From an uncultured Clostridia bacterium (GTDB taxonomy: Bacteria > Bacillota > Clostridia > Oscillospirales > Ruminococcaceae): 64,000 nucleotides of DNA. A program made the position numbers and the translations under genes. Numbering within the stretch: position 1 is the stretch's first letter; each line of letters starts with the position of its first letter. Below are positions 1-8,963 of the stretch, piece after piece. The DNA is taken from positions 1-64,000 of the forward strand of contig CALWZA010000031.1 of NCBI GenBank assembly GCA_944385905.1, given 5' to 3'. Under the pieces are notes generated by a model. The model worked only from the letters and a program-made list of their open reading frames with translations, ran no database searches and was not told the DNA's origin.

Positions 1-2
1 CG

Positions 3-539
3 GGAAAAACAACCTTTTCAAAACTTCTTCAGAAATCAGAAAACGTTTTGCCGCTGAGCCTTGACAATCTGATTTACACCATGCTCGGTGCTCCTAAAGG
101 TTCCGACTGGGTGAGGGAAAATGAGGCCTTGGGCAGGAAATATCTTTGCTCGCTGGCTCTTGAGGCTTTAAACTGCGGATGTTCGGTTTCTCTCGATTTC
201 GGGTTCTGGTATAAAGAGGACAGGGAGGAAGTCAGGAGCTTTTTTCAAAACCACGGCTTTGAGACTGTTTTGGTTTATTTTGATATTTCGGCTAAAGAAA
301 GGCGCAGAAGGCTTAAGCTTCGCAATGAAAGCTATGCAAAAATGGGGGATCAAAAGCCCTACTGCGCTATTTCCGAAGAAAAGCTCGCTGTGCTTGATAT
401 GATGTTTGTTCCGCCCGACAATCACGAACCGAATTTAATAATAATAAAAAATCAGGAAGATGAGGAGAGATTGCTATGCAGAAAAGACCTTATAAAAACA
501 CAGGAAAGGAAATATCACTGCTCGGACTGGGATGTATGA
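3..539 (+). CDS. P-loop kinase-like ATPase, 5' end cut by the window
   Basis: The open frame enters from the left edge; the first residues are GKTT, the end of a Walker A loop, so only a short N-terminal piece is missing. The rest resembles small AAA_33/zeta-type kinases that phosphorylate a small molecule: after the P-loop come an ALEALNCGCSVSLDFGFW stretch, a lid rich in Arg (AKERRRRLKLRN) and an LVYFDIS strand. The substrate is unknown. The last 64 bases overlap the start of the aldo/keto reductase in another frame, so the two genes are probably co-transcribed. The P-loop assignment is firm; the exact family is inference. Confidence 0.6.
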   Translation, partial: GKTTFSKLLQKSENVLPLSLDNLIYTMLGAPKGSDWVRENEALGRKYLCSLALEALNCGCSVSLDFGFWYKEDREEVRSFFQNHGFETVLVYFDISAKERRRRLKLRNESYAKMGDQKPYCAISEEKLAVLDMMFVPPDNHEPNLIIIKNQEDEERLLCRKDLIKTQERKYHCSDWDV

Positions 540-1621
540 GACTTCCCTGCAAGGACGACAACGGCAAGTGGGTTATCGACTATGAGAAAGCTCAGGAAAT
601 GGTTGATTACGCGTATAAAAGCGGAGTAAACTATTTTGACACCGCTCATATGTATCACGACGGTCAGTCGGAGGATTTTGTAGGAGTCGTTTTGAGCAAA
701 TATCCGAGAGAAAGCTTTAATCTCGCGACAAAAATGCCTATCTGGATGTGCGATACCCCTGCAGACGTTGAGAGAATTTTCAATCTTCAGCTGAAAAAAT
801 GCAAGACCGACTACTTTGATTTTTATCTTCTCCACTCGCTGGGCAAAGATAACTTCAAAAAATGCGTGGAATTCGGCGCGGTTGAGTACATGCAGAAAAT
901 GAAAGAAGAGGGAAAAATCAAAAGGCTCGGTTTCTCGTTCCACGATTCTCCCGAGGTTTTACAGCAGATTGTTGATTACACAAGCTGGGATTTCGCTCAG
1001 ATTCAGCTTAATTATTTCGACTGGAACGGCTCTCAGAGAGCAAAAGAACAGTATGAGGTTCTTGAAAAGGCGGGCATTCCCACAGTTGTCATGGAACCCG
1101 TCAGAGGAGGAGCTCTCGCTTCTCTCTGCCCCGAATCGGACAAGCTTTTCAAGGACGCGAGACCCGACAGCAGCATAGCGTCATGGGCGCTTAGGTTTGT
1201 AGCTACAAGGCCGAACGTCCTGTGTATCCTCAGCGGAATGTCGAATATGGAACAGCTCAAGGACAATATAAACACTTTAAGCAACTTTGAGCCGATTTCA
1301 GACGCCGAGCAGAAAATCATTGACGAAGCTGTCGAGATTTACCGCAACAAGGATACCGTTCCCTGCACGGGCTGCCGCTACTGTATGGACTGCCCGATGG
1401 GCGTGGACATCCCGAAAATGTTTAAAATGTTCAACGACTTTTGCAGAAGCAAAAATCAGTGGGGATACAAGTGGGAATATGAGCACACACCCGACGTTGA
1501 AAAGCCGTACAGCTGCGTAAAATGCGGAAAGTGCGAAGAGGTTTGCCCTCAGGGAATACATATACCGGATATGCTTGAAATGATAAAGAACAAAACCGAG
1601 CAGATGGGATTCGGCAAATAA
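476..1621 (+). CDS. Aldo/keto reductase with C-terminal ferredoxin domain
   Basis: 381 residues. Residues 1 to about 285 form an aldo/keto reductase barrel with the usual motifs: YFDTAHMYHDG (Asp/Tyr of the active site), LATKMP (Lys) and LLHSLG (His). The last 90 residues carry two [4Fe-4S]-type cysteine clusters, CTGCRYCMDCP from residue 297 and CVKCGKCEEVCP from residue 347. This is the COG1453 architecture common in anaerobes, thought to pass electrons between ferredoxin-like centres and a carbonyl substrate; the substrate is unknown. The start ATG follows GAGGAGA and overlaps the upstream kinase by 64 bases. Confidence 0.88.
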   Translation: MQKRPYKNTGKEISLLGLGCMRLPCKDDNGKWVIDYEKAQEMVDYAYKSGVNYFDTAHMYHDGQSEDFVGVVLSKYPRESFNLATKMPIWMCDTPADVERIFNLQLKKCKTDYFDFYLLHSLGKDNFKKCVEFGAVEYMQKMKEEGKIKRLGFSFHDSPEVLQQIVDYTSWDFAQIQLNYFDWNGSQRAKEQYEVLEKAGIPTVVMEPVRGGALASLCPESDKLFKDARPDSSIASWALRFVATRPNVLCILSGMSNMEQLKDNINTLSNFEPISDAEQKIIDEAVEIYRNKDTVPCTGCRYCMDCPMGVDIPKMFKMFNDFCRSKNQWGYKWEYEHTPDVEKPYSCVKCGKCEEVCPQGIHIPDMLEMIKNKTEQMGFGK

Positions 1622-1657
1622 TATCAAATCGGCTGCTTGAAAAAGAGGGAAGATAAT

Positions 1658-2071
1658 ATGTGGGCAGTATTCGCGCTTTTGTCAGCCGTATTTGCCGCCT
1701 TGACTTCAATTCTGGCAAAAGTCGGCATAAACGGGGTGAATTCAAATCTCGCAACGGCTTTAAGGACGATTGTGGTTTTGATAATGGCTTGGGGCATGGT
1801 GTTTATAACAGGCTCTCAGAAAGGCTTGTCGGGTATAAGCAATAAAAGCTGGCTGTTTTTGATTTTGTCGGGCCTGGCGACAGGAGCTTCATGGCTGTGC
1901 TATTACCGGGCTCTTCAGCTCGGAGACGCGTCGAAGGTGGTTCCGATAGACAAACTCAGCGTAGTGATTACTCTGATACTTGCGTTTGTTTTTCTTCATG
2001 AAACCTTTACGCCAAAAACGCTGTTAGGGGTTTTGTTTATTGCCGCAGGCACTTTGCTTATGGTATTATAA
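1658..2071 (+). CDS. Single-module EamA (DMT) family transporter
   Basis: 137 residues from the ATG that follows AAGAGGGA; a TTG 21 bases upstream has no ribosome binding site of its own. The protein has one EamA module of about five hydrophobic helices, half of a usual ten-helix drug/metabolite transporter, so it probably works as a dimer. The helices start WAVFALLSAVFAAL and end LLGVLFIAAGTLLMVL, with the family's conserved YYRALQLGDASKVVPIDKLS segment between. The gene follows the aldo/keto reductase by 36 bases and ends at a strong terminator. Substrate unknown. Confidence 0.8.
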   Translation: MWAVFALLSAVFAALTSILAKVGINGVNSNLATALRTIVVLIMAWGMVFITGSQKGLSGISNKSWLFLILSGLATGASWLCYYRALQLGDASKVVPIDKLSVVITLILAFVFLHETFTPKTLLGVLFIAAGTLLMVL

Positions 2072-2115
2072 AAAACGCTTCAATGCGCTTGTGATTTTTA
2101 AAAATTCATAAAAAT

Positions 2116-2156
2116 AAAAGCATATCGTGATTTAATCGTCACGGTATGCTTTTTGT
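2116..2156. terminator. Bidirectional intrinsic terminator
   Basis: A 15-bp stem with one G-U pair (2116-2130 with 2139-2153) and A/T tracts on both sides. It lies between the plus-strand transporter and the minus-strand SPFH gene, so it can stop both. Confidence 0.85.
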
Positions 2157-2190
2157 TTGTGATTCGGTTTAAAATGCTTTAAAAGAATTA

Positions 2191-3150
2191 TTATTCAGCG
2201 TCTTTCTGAACAATTTCTTTGAGTCCCGCCGCAAGACCGGCAAGCCCCTGGATTTCACTCGGAATAATAATTTTCGTAGCCTTTCCGTCTGCCGCCTTGG
2301 AGAAAGCCTCAAGGCTCTTGAGTGCGATTACCTGTCCGTTAGGGTTTGCGGCATTGAGCTTTACGATACTGTCGGCGATAGCCTGCTGAACCATGTTGAT
2401 AGCCTGCGCCTCACCCTCAGCCTCAAGGATTTTCTGCTCTCTCACAGCGTCCGCCCTGAGAATCATCGCCTGCTTTTCAGCTTCGGCTTTCAGAATTTCA
2501 GACTGCTTTTCAGCCTCGGCGCGAAGAATTTTCGATTCCTTTTCACCCTCCGCGACAAGCACTTGAGATTTCTTTTCACCCTCAGCCTGAAGAATTTTCT
2601 CTCGTCTTTCACGTTCAGCCTTCATCTGCTTTTCCATAGCGTCCTGAATTTCTCTCGGGGGAAGAATGTTTTTAAGCTCTACACGGTTGACTTTTATTCC
2701 CCAGCGGTCCGTTGCTTCGTCGAGAATGGCGGTGATTTTCGTGTTGATTGTGTCTCTTGATGTGAGAGTAGAGTCAAGCTCAAGCTCGCCTATGATATTT
2801 CTCAGAGTTGTTGCCGAGAGGTTTTCAATTGCGGAAAGAGGTCTTTCAACGCCGTAAGTATACTGTTTTGCGTTTGTAACCTGAAAGAACACAACCGTAT
2901 CTATCTGCATTGTAACGTTGTCCTTTGTGATTACCGGCTGAGGCTTGAAATCGACAACCTGCTCCTTGATAGACACCTTTTTCGCGATCTTGTCAAAAAA
3001 CGGAACAAGGAAGTGAAGCCCGGTGTGCCATTCCTGATAGAATGCGCCCAGTCGTTCAATTACATATACCTGTGCCTGCGGAACAATTTTGAACCTTGAG
3101 ATAATAACGATAAAAATGAAAACGATGATTACGGGTATTACATACTGCAT
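2191..3150 (-). CDS. SPFH/Band 7 (stomatin, QmcA-like) membrane protein
   Basis: 319 residues. One N-terminal membrane helix (MQYVIPVIIVFIFIVII) is followed by the SPFH core (VYVIERLGAFYQEWHTGL, QVVDFKPQPVITKDNV, VQQAIADSI). Between about residues 180 and 245 lies a long charged coiled coil of repeated xxILRAEAEKQ-type units. Such proteins oligomerise into membrane microdomain scaffolds. The gene follows the NfeD-like gene by 12 bases, a classic partnership in which NfeD and stomatin work together. Start ATG is preceded by AAAGGAG. Similar in length and layout to QmcA-type stomatins. Confidence 0.92.
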   Translation of the reverse strand: MQYVIPVIIVFIFIVIISRFKIVPQAQVYVIERLGAFYQEWHTGLHFLVPFFDKIAKKVSIKEQVVDFKPQPVITKDNVTMQIDTVVFFQVTNAKQYTYGVERPLSAIENLSATTLRNIIGELELDSTLTSRDTINTKITAILDEATDRWGIKVNRVELKNILPPREIQDAMEKQMKAERERREKILQAEGEKKSQVLVAEGEKESKILRAEAEKQSEILKAEAEKQAMILRADAVREQKILEAEGEAQAINMVQQAIADSIVKLNAANPNGQVIALKSLEAFSKAADGKATKIIIPSEIQGLAGLAAGLKEIVQKDAE

Positions 3151-3162
3151 AGCTATTCTCCT

Positions 3163-3606
3163 TTAATCAGTTGTTGGTTCAATTTTCGACACTATAAGTT
3201 TAGAGCCGTCAATCCGCCTGACTTTAACTGCGGAACCCTTTTTAATATTCTCTCCCGTTTCGCTGACTGCCGCCCAAAAAACTCCGTTAAGTTTAACTCT
3301 GCCCGTTGAGGCAGTGTTGTCGATATCTTCTGTCACTATCGCAGTGCGTCCGATATCAAGCTCGGCGTTTGTTGAAATTGCCTTGCTCCTCAGCTTTAAC
3401 GCGAGAGGTCTTGTCGCCGCCAAAAGCAAAGCTGTTGCCGCAAGAAACACAACAATCTGTGCCCAGAGAGGTGCGCCTAAAAATGCGGCAAGCATTGCGA
3501 CCAAAGAAGCAGCCGCGCCCCAGATTGAGACCAAAGCGGTAGTCATAAGCTCGGCGGCAACAAGAGCGACAAAGAGAATTCCCCAGATAGTTACATAATC
3601 AGGCAT
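3163..3606 (-). CDS. NfeD-like membrane protein
   Basis: 147 residues from the ATG preceded by AAAGGAG; an upstream in-frame ATG would add 13 residues without a better site. The N-terminal 75 residues hold three to four hydrophobic helices. The C-terminal 70 residues form the small OB-fold typical of short NfeD proteins (GRTAIVTEDI, GRVKLNGVFWAAV, KGSAVKVRRIDGSKLIV). It lacks the ClpP-like protease domain of long NfeD. First gene of the two-gene minus-strand unit with the SPFH protein, probably a membrane quality or microdomain pair. Confidence 0.87.
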   Translation of the reverse strand: MPDYVTIWGILFVALVAAELMTTALVSIWGAAASLVAMLAAFLGAPLWAQIVVFLAATALLLAATRPLALKLRSKAISTNAELDIGRTAIVTEDIDNTASTGRVKLNGVFWAAVSETGENIKKGSAVKVRRIDGSKLIVSKIEPTTD

Positions 3607-3773
3607 ACGCCATCGCTCCTTTCTAAAGCACATATATAATACCATATTCCGCTTTCCAAATCAATAGTAAATTAAAGGTTTTGCCTTTATTTTTCGTGCG
3701 ATTCGCTTATCCCTTGAATTTTTTTGAAATGTGTGATATCATATAGTTAAAGATATGCAAAAGGAGCTTTGCC

Positions 3774-4277
3774 ATGAAAAATCCATATGAAATCAGAAAC
3801 CCTGTATTGTACGGTTTGGCGAGAATGGGACTTTTGTTCGGCTTAAATGCGTTTGCGCTTTCAATTACAAACATAGTAGTTATCGGCGCTGTCGGAACTC
3901 TTTTACCAAAGTTCGAGCTTTATAACCGTCCGATGCTGCTGAGCTTTATAGGATGGGCGATAGTCCTTATAGTCATGTCGCTGATTTTTGCCGACGACGC
4001 AAAGCGCCACACGGCATACGGAGAGTATTCAATAGTCGATACCTCAATAACCGTTATCTTGATTTCAGCGGTTTATTATATCCCTGTTCTTTTGATTAAA
4101 TATATAACCGACAGGCGTGTTGAGGACGGCTTCAGGTTTTTCTATTCGACCAACGATTGGTTATACCCCGTGTCAAGCGATATAACCGTTTACGCTTTGA
4201 TAGGAATCATAATTCAGGCGATAGTTTTTATTTTGGTTTACAGCGTCTCGCACAAAAGATATTTAAAAAAACTGTGA
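3774..4277 (+). CDS. Unknown four-helix membrane protein
   Basis: 167 residues, not recognised. Four hydrophobic segments are visible at about residues 15-45, 55-72, 88-108 and 140-160, with a short basic C-terminus (SHKRYLKKL). The loop between helices 3 and 4 carries a Tyr/Phe/Trp-rich stretch. AAAAGGAG precedes the ATG. It stands alone: divergent from the NfeD gene and separated from pflB by the ZTP leader. A small regulatory or structural membrane protein is all that can be said. Confidence 0.65.
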   Translation: MKNPYEIRNPVLYGLARMGLLFGLNAFALSITNIVVIGAVGTLLPKFELYNRPMLLSFIGWAIVLIVMSLIFADDAKRHTAYGEYSIVDTSITVILISAVYYIPVLLIKYITDRRVEDGFRFFYSTNDWLYPVSSDITVYALIGIIIQAIVFILVYSVSHKRYLKKL

Positions 4278-4365
4278 CAAATTTTCAAGCGGCGGTTTGT
4301 GCAAAGTGCTTAACGCGCGGCTTGAAAACGCATAGGATTTTTAGGCTTGGAAAACCGGGTATTCC

Positions 4366-4394
4366 TTGACATATACTTTGCGATATGGTATTCT
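4366..4394 (+). promoter_or_regulatory. Promoter of the pfl leader
   Basis: TTGACA (4366-4371), a 17-base spacer and TATTCT (4389-4394). Transcription would begin near 4401, just before the ZTP aptamer. Confidence 0.8.
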
Positions 4395-4400
4395 TAAATC

Positions 4401-4481
4401 AATGAGCAACGGGCTGCCGTGCTGACGGAATGTGAATTGACACAGTGCGCAGCAGCTTTAAATTTGCCGACCGTCTGGGCA
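4401..4481 (+). ncRNA. ZTP (pfl-motif) riboswitch aptamer
   Basis: The leader of pflB carries the two conserved blocks of the pfl/ZTP RNA: GCTGACGGAA with a TGTG/CACA hairpin and a closing GTGCGCAGC (about 4421-4453), then TTGCCGACCGTCTGGGCA (4464-4481), the 3' pseudoknot block. This class senses ZTP/ZMP, which builds up when 10-formyl-tetrahydrofolate runs short. Its place before pyruvate formate-lyase, the enzyme that makes formate, is the classic context after which the motif was named. The last five aptamer bases also form the terminator stem, so binding of ligand should turn the genes on. Confidence 0.85.
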
Positions 4482-4514
4482 GCTCCGATTTTTCGGGGTT
4501 GCCCTGTTTGTTTT
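4477..4514 (+). terminator. Expression-platform terminator of the ZTP riboswitch
   Basis: A continuous 11-bp stem pairs 4477-4487 with 4494-4504 over a six-base loop, followed by a T-rich run (TGTTTGTTTT). Its 5' arm begins with the aptamer's GGGCA, so terminator and folded aptamer exclude each other. A further copy of complementary sequence (AAAACAGGGCA near 4529-4537) could pair with the 3' arm and act as an alternative fold. Confidence 0.8.
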
Positions 4515-4600
4515 ATCACGCTAAAGCAAAACAGGGCAGCCGAAACGGAGCCGATGTAGATGCAAAAATCCAATACTGCTGAAAGGAACGGTAAAAGACT

Positions 4601-6832
4601 ATGAATTTTGAACAATGGAACGGCTTTGCCGACGGAGACTGGAAAGAAAACATAAACGTAAGGGATTTTATTCAGAAAAACTACACGCCTTATACCGGAG
4701 ACGCCTCATTTCTTGCGAAAGCTACTGACAGAACAAAGGCGATGTCAAAGAAGCTTTCGGAGCTTTTGGCAAAGGAAAGGGCTAACGGCGGAGTGCTTTC
4801 TATAGACGTCACCACCGTTTCGTCGCTTTGCAACTATGCGCCGGGCTATATAGACAGGGAAAATGAAATTATCGTCGGACTTCAGACCGATGAGCCGCTT
4901 AAAAGGGGAGTAAATCCTTTCGGCGGAATCAGAATGGCGAGAAGCGCCTGCGAAGCTTACGGCTACAAGCTTTCGGACAAAATCGAGGAGGACTTCACTT
5001 ACAGGACAACTCATAACGACGGCGTTTTCAGAGTCTATACAGACGAAATGAAAGCCGCACGTCACTGCGCTCTTTTAACAGGTCTGCCCGACGCTTACGG
5101 CAGAGGAAGAATTATCGGAGACTACCGCAGGGTTGCGCTTTACGGAATAGACGCACTTATCGAGGAAAAGAAAAAGGACAAGGCGGAAATAGGAAAAGGT
5201 CATATGGACACCGAGACGATACGCCTTTCCGAGGAGCTTTTTCAGCAGATAAATTTCCTCGGAAAGCTCAAGGAAATGGCTGCTATGTACGGCTTTGACA
5301 TCAGCAAGCCCGCCGCAAACGCGAAAGAAGCCGTTCAGTGGACATACTTTGCGTATCTTGCCGCAAACAAGGAGCAAAACGGAGCGGCAATGTCTTTCGG
5401 AAGAACAAGCACGTTTTTTGATATATATATTGAAAGAGACATGAAAAACGGCGTTTTGACCGAGGAGCAGGCGCAGGAAATCCTTGACGACCTCGTTATA
5501 AAGCTCAGGTGCGCAAGACACCTCCGCACTCCCGAATACAACGAGCTTTTCGGCGGAGACCCTATGTGGATTACCGAAAGCGTCGGCGGAATGGCGGAAA
5601 ACCATAAAACTTTGGTTACAAAATCGTCTTTCAGAATTTTAAATACTCTCTATACCTTAGGCTCCGCTCCCGAACCGAACCTCACCGTTCTTTGGAGCAA
5701 AAGACTTCCCGAGGGATTTAAAAAGTTCTGCGCGAAGGTTTCAATCGACACAGACTCTATCCAGTATGAAAACGACGACCTTATGAGACCTATTTACGGC
5801 GACGATTACGCTATAGCCTGCTGCGTTTCGGCAATGAGGGTCGGAAAGCAGATGCAGTTTTTCGGAGCGAGAACAAATCTCGCGAAGCTTTTGCTTTTGG
5901 CTTTAAACGGCGGAGTGGACAATGTGTTCGGAACACGCATCGGACCTCAGATGGAACCTATGCAGGATGAGATTTTGGATTATGTCAAGGTAACAGAGAG
6001 ATTTAAGGTTTATCTCGAGTGGCTTTGTGCGCTTTATGTCAACACAATGAACACTATTCACTATATGCACGACAAGTACGCTTATGAAAAGACCCAAATG
6101 GCGCTTCACGACACCGATGTTGAAAGACTTATGGCGTTCGGAGTCGCCGGACTTTCGGTTCTTGCAGATTCGCTTTCGGCAATCAAGTATGCGAAAGTCA
6201 AGCCGATAAGGGATGAAAACGGAATTATAGTCGATTTTGAAACCGTCGGCGACTTCCCGAAATTCGGAAACGACGACGACAGGGTTGACGAAATAGCTCA
6301 CGATATTCTCGTAGACGTTCACAACGAGCTTAAGAAAACCCCTGCGTACAGAAACGCCCGCCATACTCTTTCCGCTCTCACAATTACCTCAAATGTTGTC
6401 TACGGAAAGAAAACAGGCGCGACACCCGACGGAAGAAAGAAAGGCGAGCCTTTCGCTCCCGGAGCGAATCCTATGCACAACCGAGAGCATAACGGAGCGA
6501 TTGCCTCACTTAACTCTGTTTCAAAGCTTCCTTATTCTTCTGCGATGGACGGAATTTCAAACACATTTTCCATTGTTCCCGACGCTCTCGGAAAGACAGA
6601 CGGCGAAAGAGTTGAAAATCTTGTTTCAATTCTCGACGGCTACTTTATGAACCTTGCGCATCATCTCAACGTAAACGTTATGAACAGGGAAACGCTGATA
6701 AAAGCATATGAAAATCCTGAGGAATATCCAAACCTTACGATTCGTGTTTCGGGATATGCGGTTAATTTCTGCAAGCTTTCGAGAGAACAGCAGAAGGAAG
6801 TTATTTCAAGGACTTTCCACACGGCTATGTAA
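4601..6832 (+). CDS. pflB: Formate C-acetyltransferase (pyruvate formate-lyase)
   Basis: 743 residues, the normal family length. It cleaves pyruvate with CoA to acetyl-CoA and formate by a glycyl radical. The active-site cysteine pair is Cys407-Cys408 ([13 protein letters not shown]), and the radical glycine is Gly718 in [11 protein letters not shown] near the C-terminus. The adjacent cysteines set true PFL apart from diol dehydratase or choline lyase relatives, which have one. The activase gene follows 23 bases later. Expression is probably controlled by the ZTP riboswitch upstream, tying formate supply to the one-carbon pool. It will be the main pyruvate-using fermentative step of this window. 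Confidence 0.96.
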   Translation: MNFEQWNGFADGDWKENINVRDFIQKNYTPYTGDASFLAKATDRTKAMSKKLSELLAKERANGGVLSIDVTTVSSLCNYAPGYIDRENEIIVGLQTDEPLKRGVNPFGGIRMARSACEAYGYKLSDKIEEDFTYRTTHNDGVFRVYTDEMKAARHCALLTGLPDAYGRGRIIGDYRRVALYGIDALIEEKKKDKAEIGKGHMDTETIRLSEELFQQINFLGKLKEMAAMYGFDISKPAANAKEAVQWTYFAYLAANKEQNGAAMSFGRTSTFFDIYIERDMKNGVLTEEQAQEILDDLVIKLRCARHLRTPEYNELFGGDPMWITESVGGMAENHKTLVTKSSFRILNTLYTLGSAPEPNLTVLWSKRLPEGFKKFCAKVSIDTDSIQYENDDLMRPIYGDDYAIACCVSAMRVGKQMQFFGARTNLAKLLLLALNGGVDNVFGTRIGPQMEPMQDEILDYVKVTERFKVYLEWLCALYVNTMNTIHYMHDKYAYEKTQMALHDTDVERLMAFGVAGLSVLADSLSAIKYAKVKPIRDENGIIVDFETVGDFPKFGNDDDRVDEIAHDILVDVHNELKKTPAYRNARHTLSALTITSNVVYGKKTGATPDGRKKGEPFAPGANPMHNREHNGAIASLNSVSKLPYSSAMDGISNTFSIVPDALGKTDGERVENLVSILDGYFMNLAHHLNVNVMNRETLIKAYENPEEYPNLTIRVSGYAVNFCKLSREQQKEVISRTFHTAM

Positions 6833-6855
6833 AATTTATTCGGGAGGCGGTTTTT

Positions 6856-7566
6856 GTGACAGGCAGAATTCATTCGTTTCAAAGTCTCGGAACCGTTGAC
6901 GGTCCCGGCGTCAGGGCGGTGGTGTTTATGCAGGGCTGTCCTCTGCGCTGCAAATGCTGTCACAACCCCGACACATGGGACTTTTCGGGCGGCAGCGAGC
7001 AGTCGGCTGAGGAGGTTTTCAAACGGATTTTACGATGCAAAGGATACTTCGGAGAAAAGGGCGGAGTTACCGTTTCGGGCGGCGAGCCGCTTATGCAGGC
7101 TGAGTTTGTCGCCGAGCTTTTCAGGCTTTGCAAAGCCGACGGCATCAGCACCTGTCTTGACACAAGCGGCTGCGTTTTAAACGACAGCGTCAAAAAGCTT
7201 CTCTCTCTAACCGATTTGGTACTCCTCGATTACAAATACACCAACTCCGATGATTATTATAATTATACAAAATGTAGAATACAAGATGTTGATAACTTTT
7301 TGTTATATTTAGACGACAACGATATACCTACATGGATTCGTCAGGTGATAATACCGGGGCTTAACGACAGCGAGGACAGTATCAGAAAGCTTGCGGAGGT
7401 TTCGGGAAAGTATAAATGCGTAAAAAAAACGGAGCTTCTGGCGTTTCGCAAGCTTTGCGTTGAAAAATATGAGGCCATGAAAATTCCGTTTGAGCTTATT
7501 GACACTCCCGAAGCCGACCAAGACGAGGTAAGGCGGCTTCAGGAAATTATAGACAGCGAAAATTAA
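6856..7566 (+). CDS. pflA: Pyruvate formate-lyase activating enzyme
   Basis: 236 residues from a GTG that follows GGGAGGCGG. A radical SAM enzyme that installs the glycyl radical in PflB. The cluster motif is CPLRCKCCHNPDTW (CxxxCxxC) near residue 30, followed by the SAM-binding GGEPLMQ and the LDTSGC segment. Length and motifs match PflA rather than longer activases with extra ferredoxin domains. It lies in the same operon as pflB and ends at an intrinsic terminator. Confidence 0.95.
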   Translation: MTGRIHSFQSLGTVDGPGVRAVVFMQGCPLRCKCCHNPDTWDFSGGSEQSAEEVFKRILRCKGYFGEKGGVTVSGGEPLMQAEFVAELFRLCKADGISTCLDTSGCVLNDSVKKLLSLTDLVLLDYKYTNSDDYYNYTKCRIQDVDNFLLYLDDNDIPTWIRQVIIPGLNDSEDSIRKLAEVSGKYKCVKKTELLAFRKLCVEKYEAMKIPFELIDTPEADQDEVRRLQEIIDSEN

Positions 7567-7577
7567 AAAACAAAAAA

Positions 7578-7612
7578 GCGCAGGAAAAGCAAATTCCTGC
7601 GCTCTTGTTTTT
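7578..7612. terminator. Bidirectional terminator after pflA
   Basis: GCGCAGGAA (7578-7586) pairs perfectly with TTCCTGCGC (7594-7602), with A-rich and T-rich flanks. It serves pflA on one strand and the convergent DUF1934 gene on the other. Confidence 0.85.
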
Positions 7613-8037
7613 TACTGCGTTTCTTTGACGCTTATATCCATTTCAAAGTCTGAAAGATAGCTTGAATTGATATCAATAACGTATCTGAGATTGATGTTTC
7701 CTCCGCTTTCTGTCAGGCTGTTTTCGACTTTGTCGGCTAAAATGCCGACTGTAAAATCTCCGAATGGGGTACCGTAGCGGCAGTGGTGCTTTTTATCCTT
7801 TTCGACAATGAGCTGAGACTGCGCGGTACCTTCACGCCGAATGACGACTTTGTGGTTTCCCGTTGCGGTCAGGGTGGTGGTGCTTCCGCTGAAACCTGTG
7901 GCTTCCGAGTCGGCATAGCAAAGCTCAAATCCGTCGGGAATCATTTTCATAGTGCCCGCGGTTATAAGCTCGGTTTCTTCTTTTTCCATGCCGTTTGTCT
8001 GTATTGTTTTTAAAGTTATGAGTACGTTTTTGTCCAT
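7612..8037 (-). CDS. DUF1934 (YwiB-like) beta-barrel protein
   Basis: 141 residues. The pattern of the DUF1934 family is visible: an N-terminal LITLKTIQT strand, a central CYADSEATGFSGSTTTL strand pair, then HHCRYGTPFGDFTVGI and a final NLRYVIDINSSYLSDFEMDI. Family members are small cytoplasmic lipocalin-like barrels of unknown function, often close to argS or cell-wall genes in Firmicutes. It lies 33 bases after murI in the same direction, so the two are probably co-transcribed. Confidence 0.8.
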   Translation of the reverse strand: MDKNVLITLKTIQTNGMEKEETELITAGTMKMIPDGFELCYADSEATGFSGSTTTLTATGNHKVVIRREGTAQSQLIVEKDKKHHCRYGTPFGDFTVGILADKVENSLTESGGNINLRYVIDINSSYLSDFEMDISVKETQ

Positions 8038-8070
8038 TGTTTTTCACCTTTGCCAAGGCTCTCCTTAATT

Positions 8071-8898
8071 TTATTCTGCGCTGTCTATCATGCAGCTTTC
8101 TACTGTATAATTTGTGCTTTTTCCCAAAAAAGTTTCTACGTTTTCCGAAAACATTTCAGCGCTGTCGGTGCAAAACAGTTTAAGCCACCCGTTTTCTTTT
8201 CTGTCAGAAAGGAGGTTGTTTTCTGTCAGAACAGCCTGAGCGTATTTTGCCGCTTCCGCTCCTGATGAAATCAGTTTTACGTTTTCACCCATAATATCGG
8301 CGATTATATCCGAAAGCAGGGGGTAGTGGGTACATCCCAAAATAAGTGTGTCAACCTGCTCTTTTTTCATCACTTCGAGGTACTCCTCGGCTATGAGTCT
8401 TGTGACAGTGCAGTCTTTAGATGTATAGCCGTTTTCTACAAGCGGAACAAACATAGGACACGCTTTTCCGACAACTTTCGCGTCGGGAATAATTGCCCGT
8501 ATCGCCTTTCCATAGCTTCCGCTTTTAACCGTTGCACTTGTTGCGATAACTCCTATTCGTTTGTTCTTTGTTGCTGCGCAAGCTGCCTGAACAGCGGGAA
8601 GAAGGACTCCGGTATACAGCTTTTCTCCGTCGAAAACGGGGCTGGTGGTCATAACAGCCGAAACTGTTCCGCATGCGACTATGTACATCTTTACATTATA
8701 TTTTTTTAAAAATTCTATATCCTGAAGAGCATATTTGCGTATGGTTTCTTTGCTCTTTGTGCCGTATGGCACTCTTGCAGTGTCGCCGAGGTACACTATG
8801 TTTTCATTTGGCATCAGCCTGTGAAGCTCTTTTACGGCGGTAAGTCCTCCGACTCCCGAATCAAATACTCCGATAGCTCCGCTGCTTGAATCATTCAT
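8071..8898 (-). CDS. murI: Glutamate racemase
   Basis: 275 residues. Makes D-glutamate for peptidoglycan. Motifs in order: GVFDSGVGGLTAV, YLGDTARVPYGTKS, the first catalytic cysteine Cys76 in IVACGTVSA, VIATSATVKSGSY, and the second catalytic cysteine Cys189 in LILGCTHYPLL. The usual ACNT motif reads ACGT here, so an Asn that normally lines the substrate site is Gly. The start ATG follows GAAAGG. Upstream on its strand sits the cloverleaf repeat. Confidence 0.94.
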   Translation of the reverse strand: MNDSSSGAIGVFDSGVGGLTAVKELHRLMPNENIVYLGDTARVPYGTKSKETIRKYALQDIEFLKKYNVKMYIVACGTVSAVMTTSPVFDGEKLYTGVLLPAVQAACAATKNKRIGVIATSATVKSGSYGKAIRAIIPDAKVVGKACPMFVPLVENGYTSKDCTVTRLIAEEYLEVMKKEQVDTLILGCTHYPLLSDIIADIMGENVKLISSGAEAAKYAQAVLTENNLLSDRKENGWLKLFCTDSAEMFSENVETFLGKSTNYTVESCMIDSAE

Positions 8899-8963
8899 GC
8901 TTTGTTTTTCCTTTCGGTTTGGTCTTGATTGCCGTTGGTTCAGCTTTGTGCCGTGATAGACAA

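Noticed and set aside
3-539. Complete gene starting at the TTG near position 48
   Set aside because: The frame continues upstream to the window edge and includes the Walker A end GKTT, so the start is outside.
515-943. Open frame on the minus strand across the aldo/keto reductase
   Set aside because: It is the shadow of a well-supported plus-strand gene, with no ribosome binding site.
4601-6832. Glycyl radical enzyme as diol dehydratase or choline lyase
   Set aside because: Adjacent Cys407-Cys408 and the downstream activase of the simple PflA type fit pyruvate formate-lyase.
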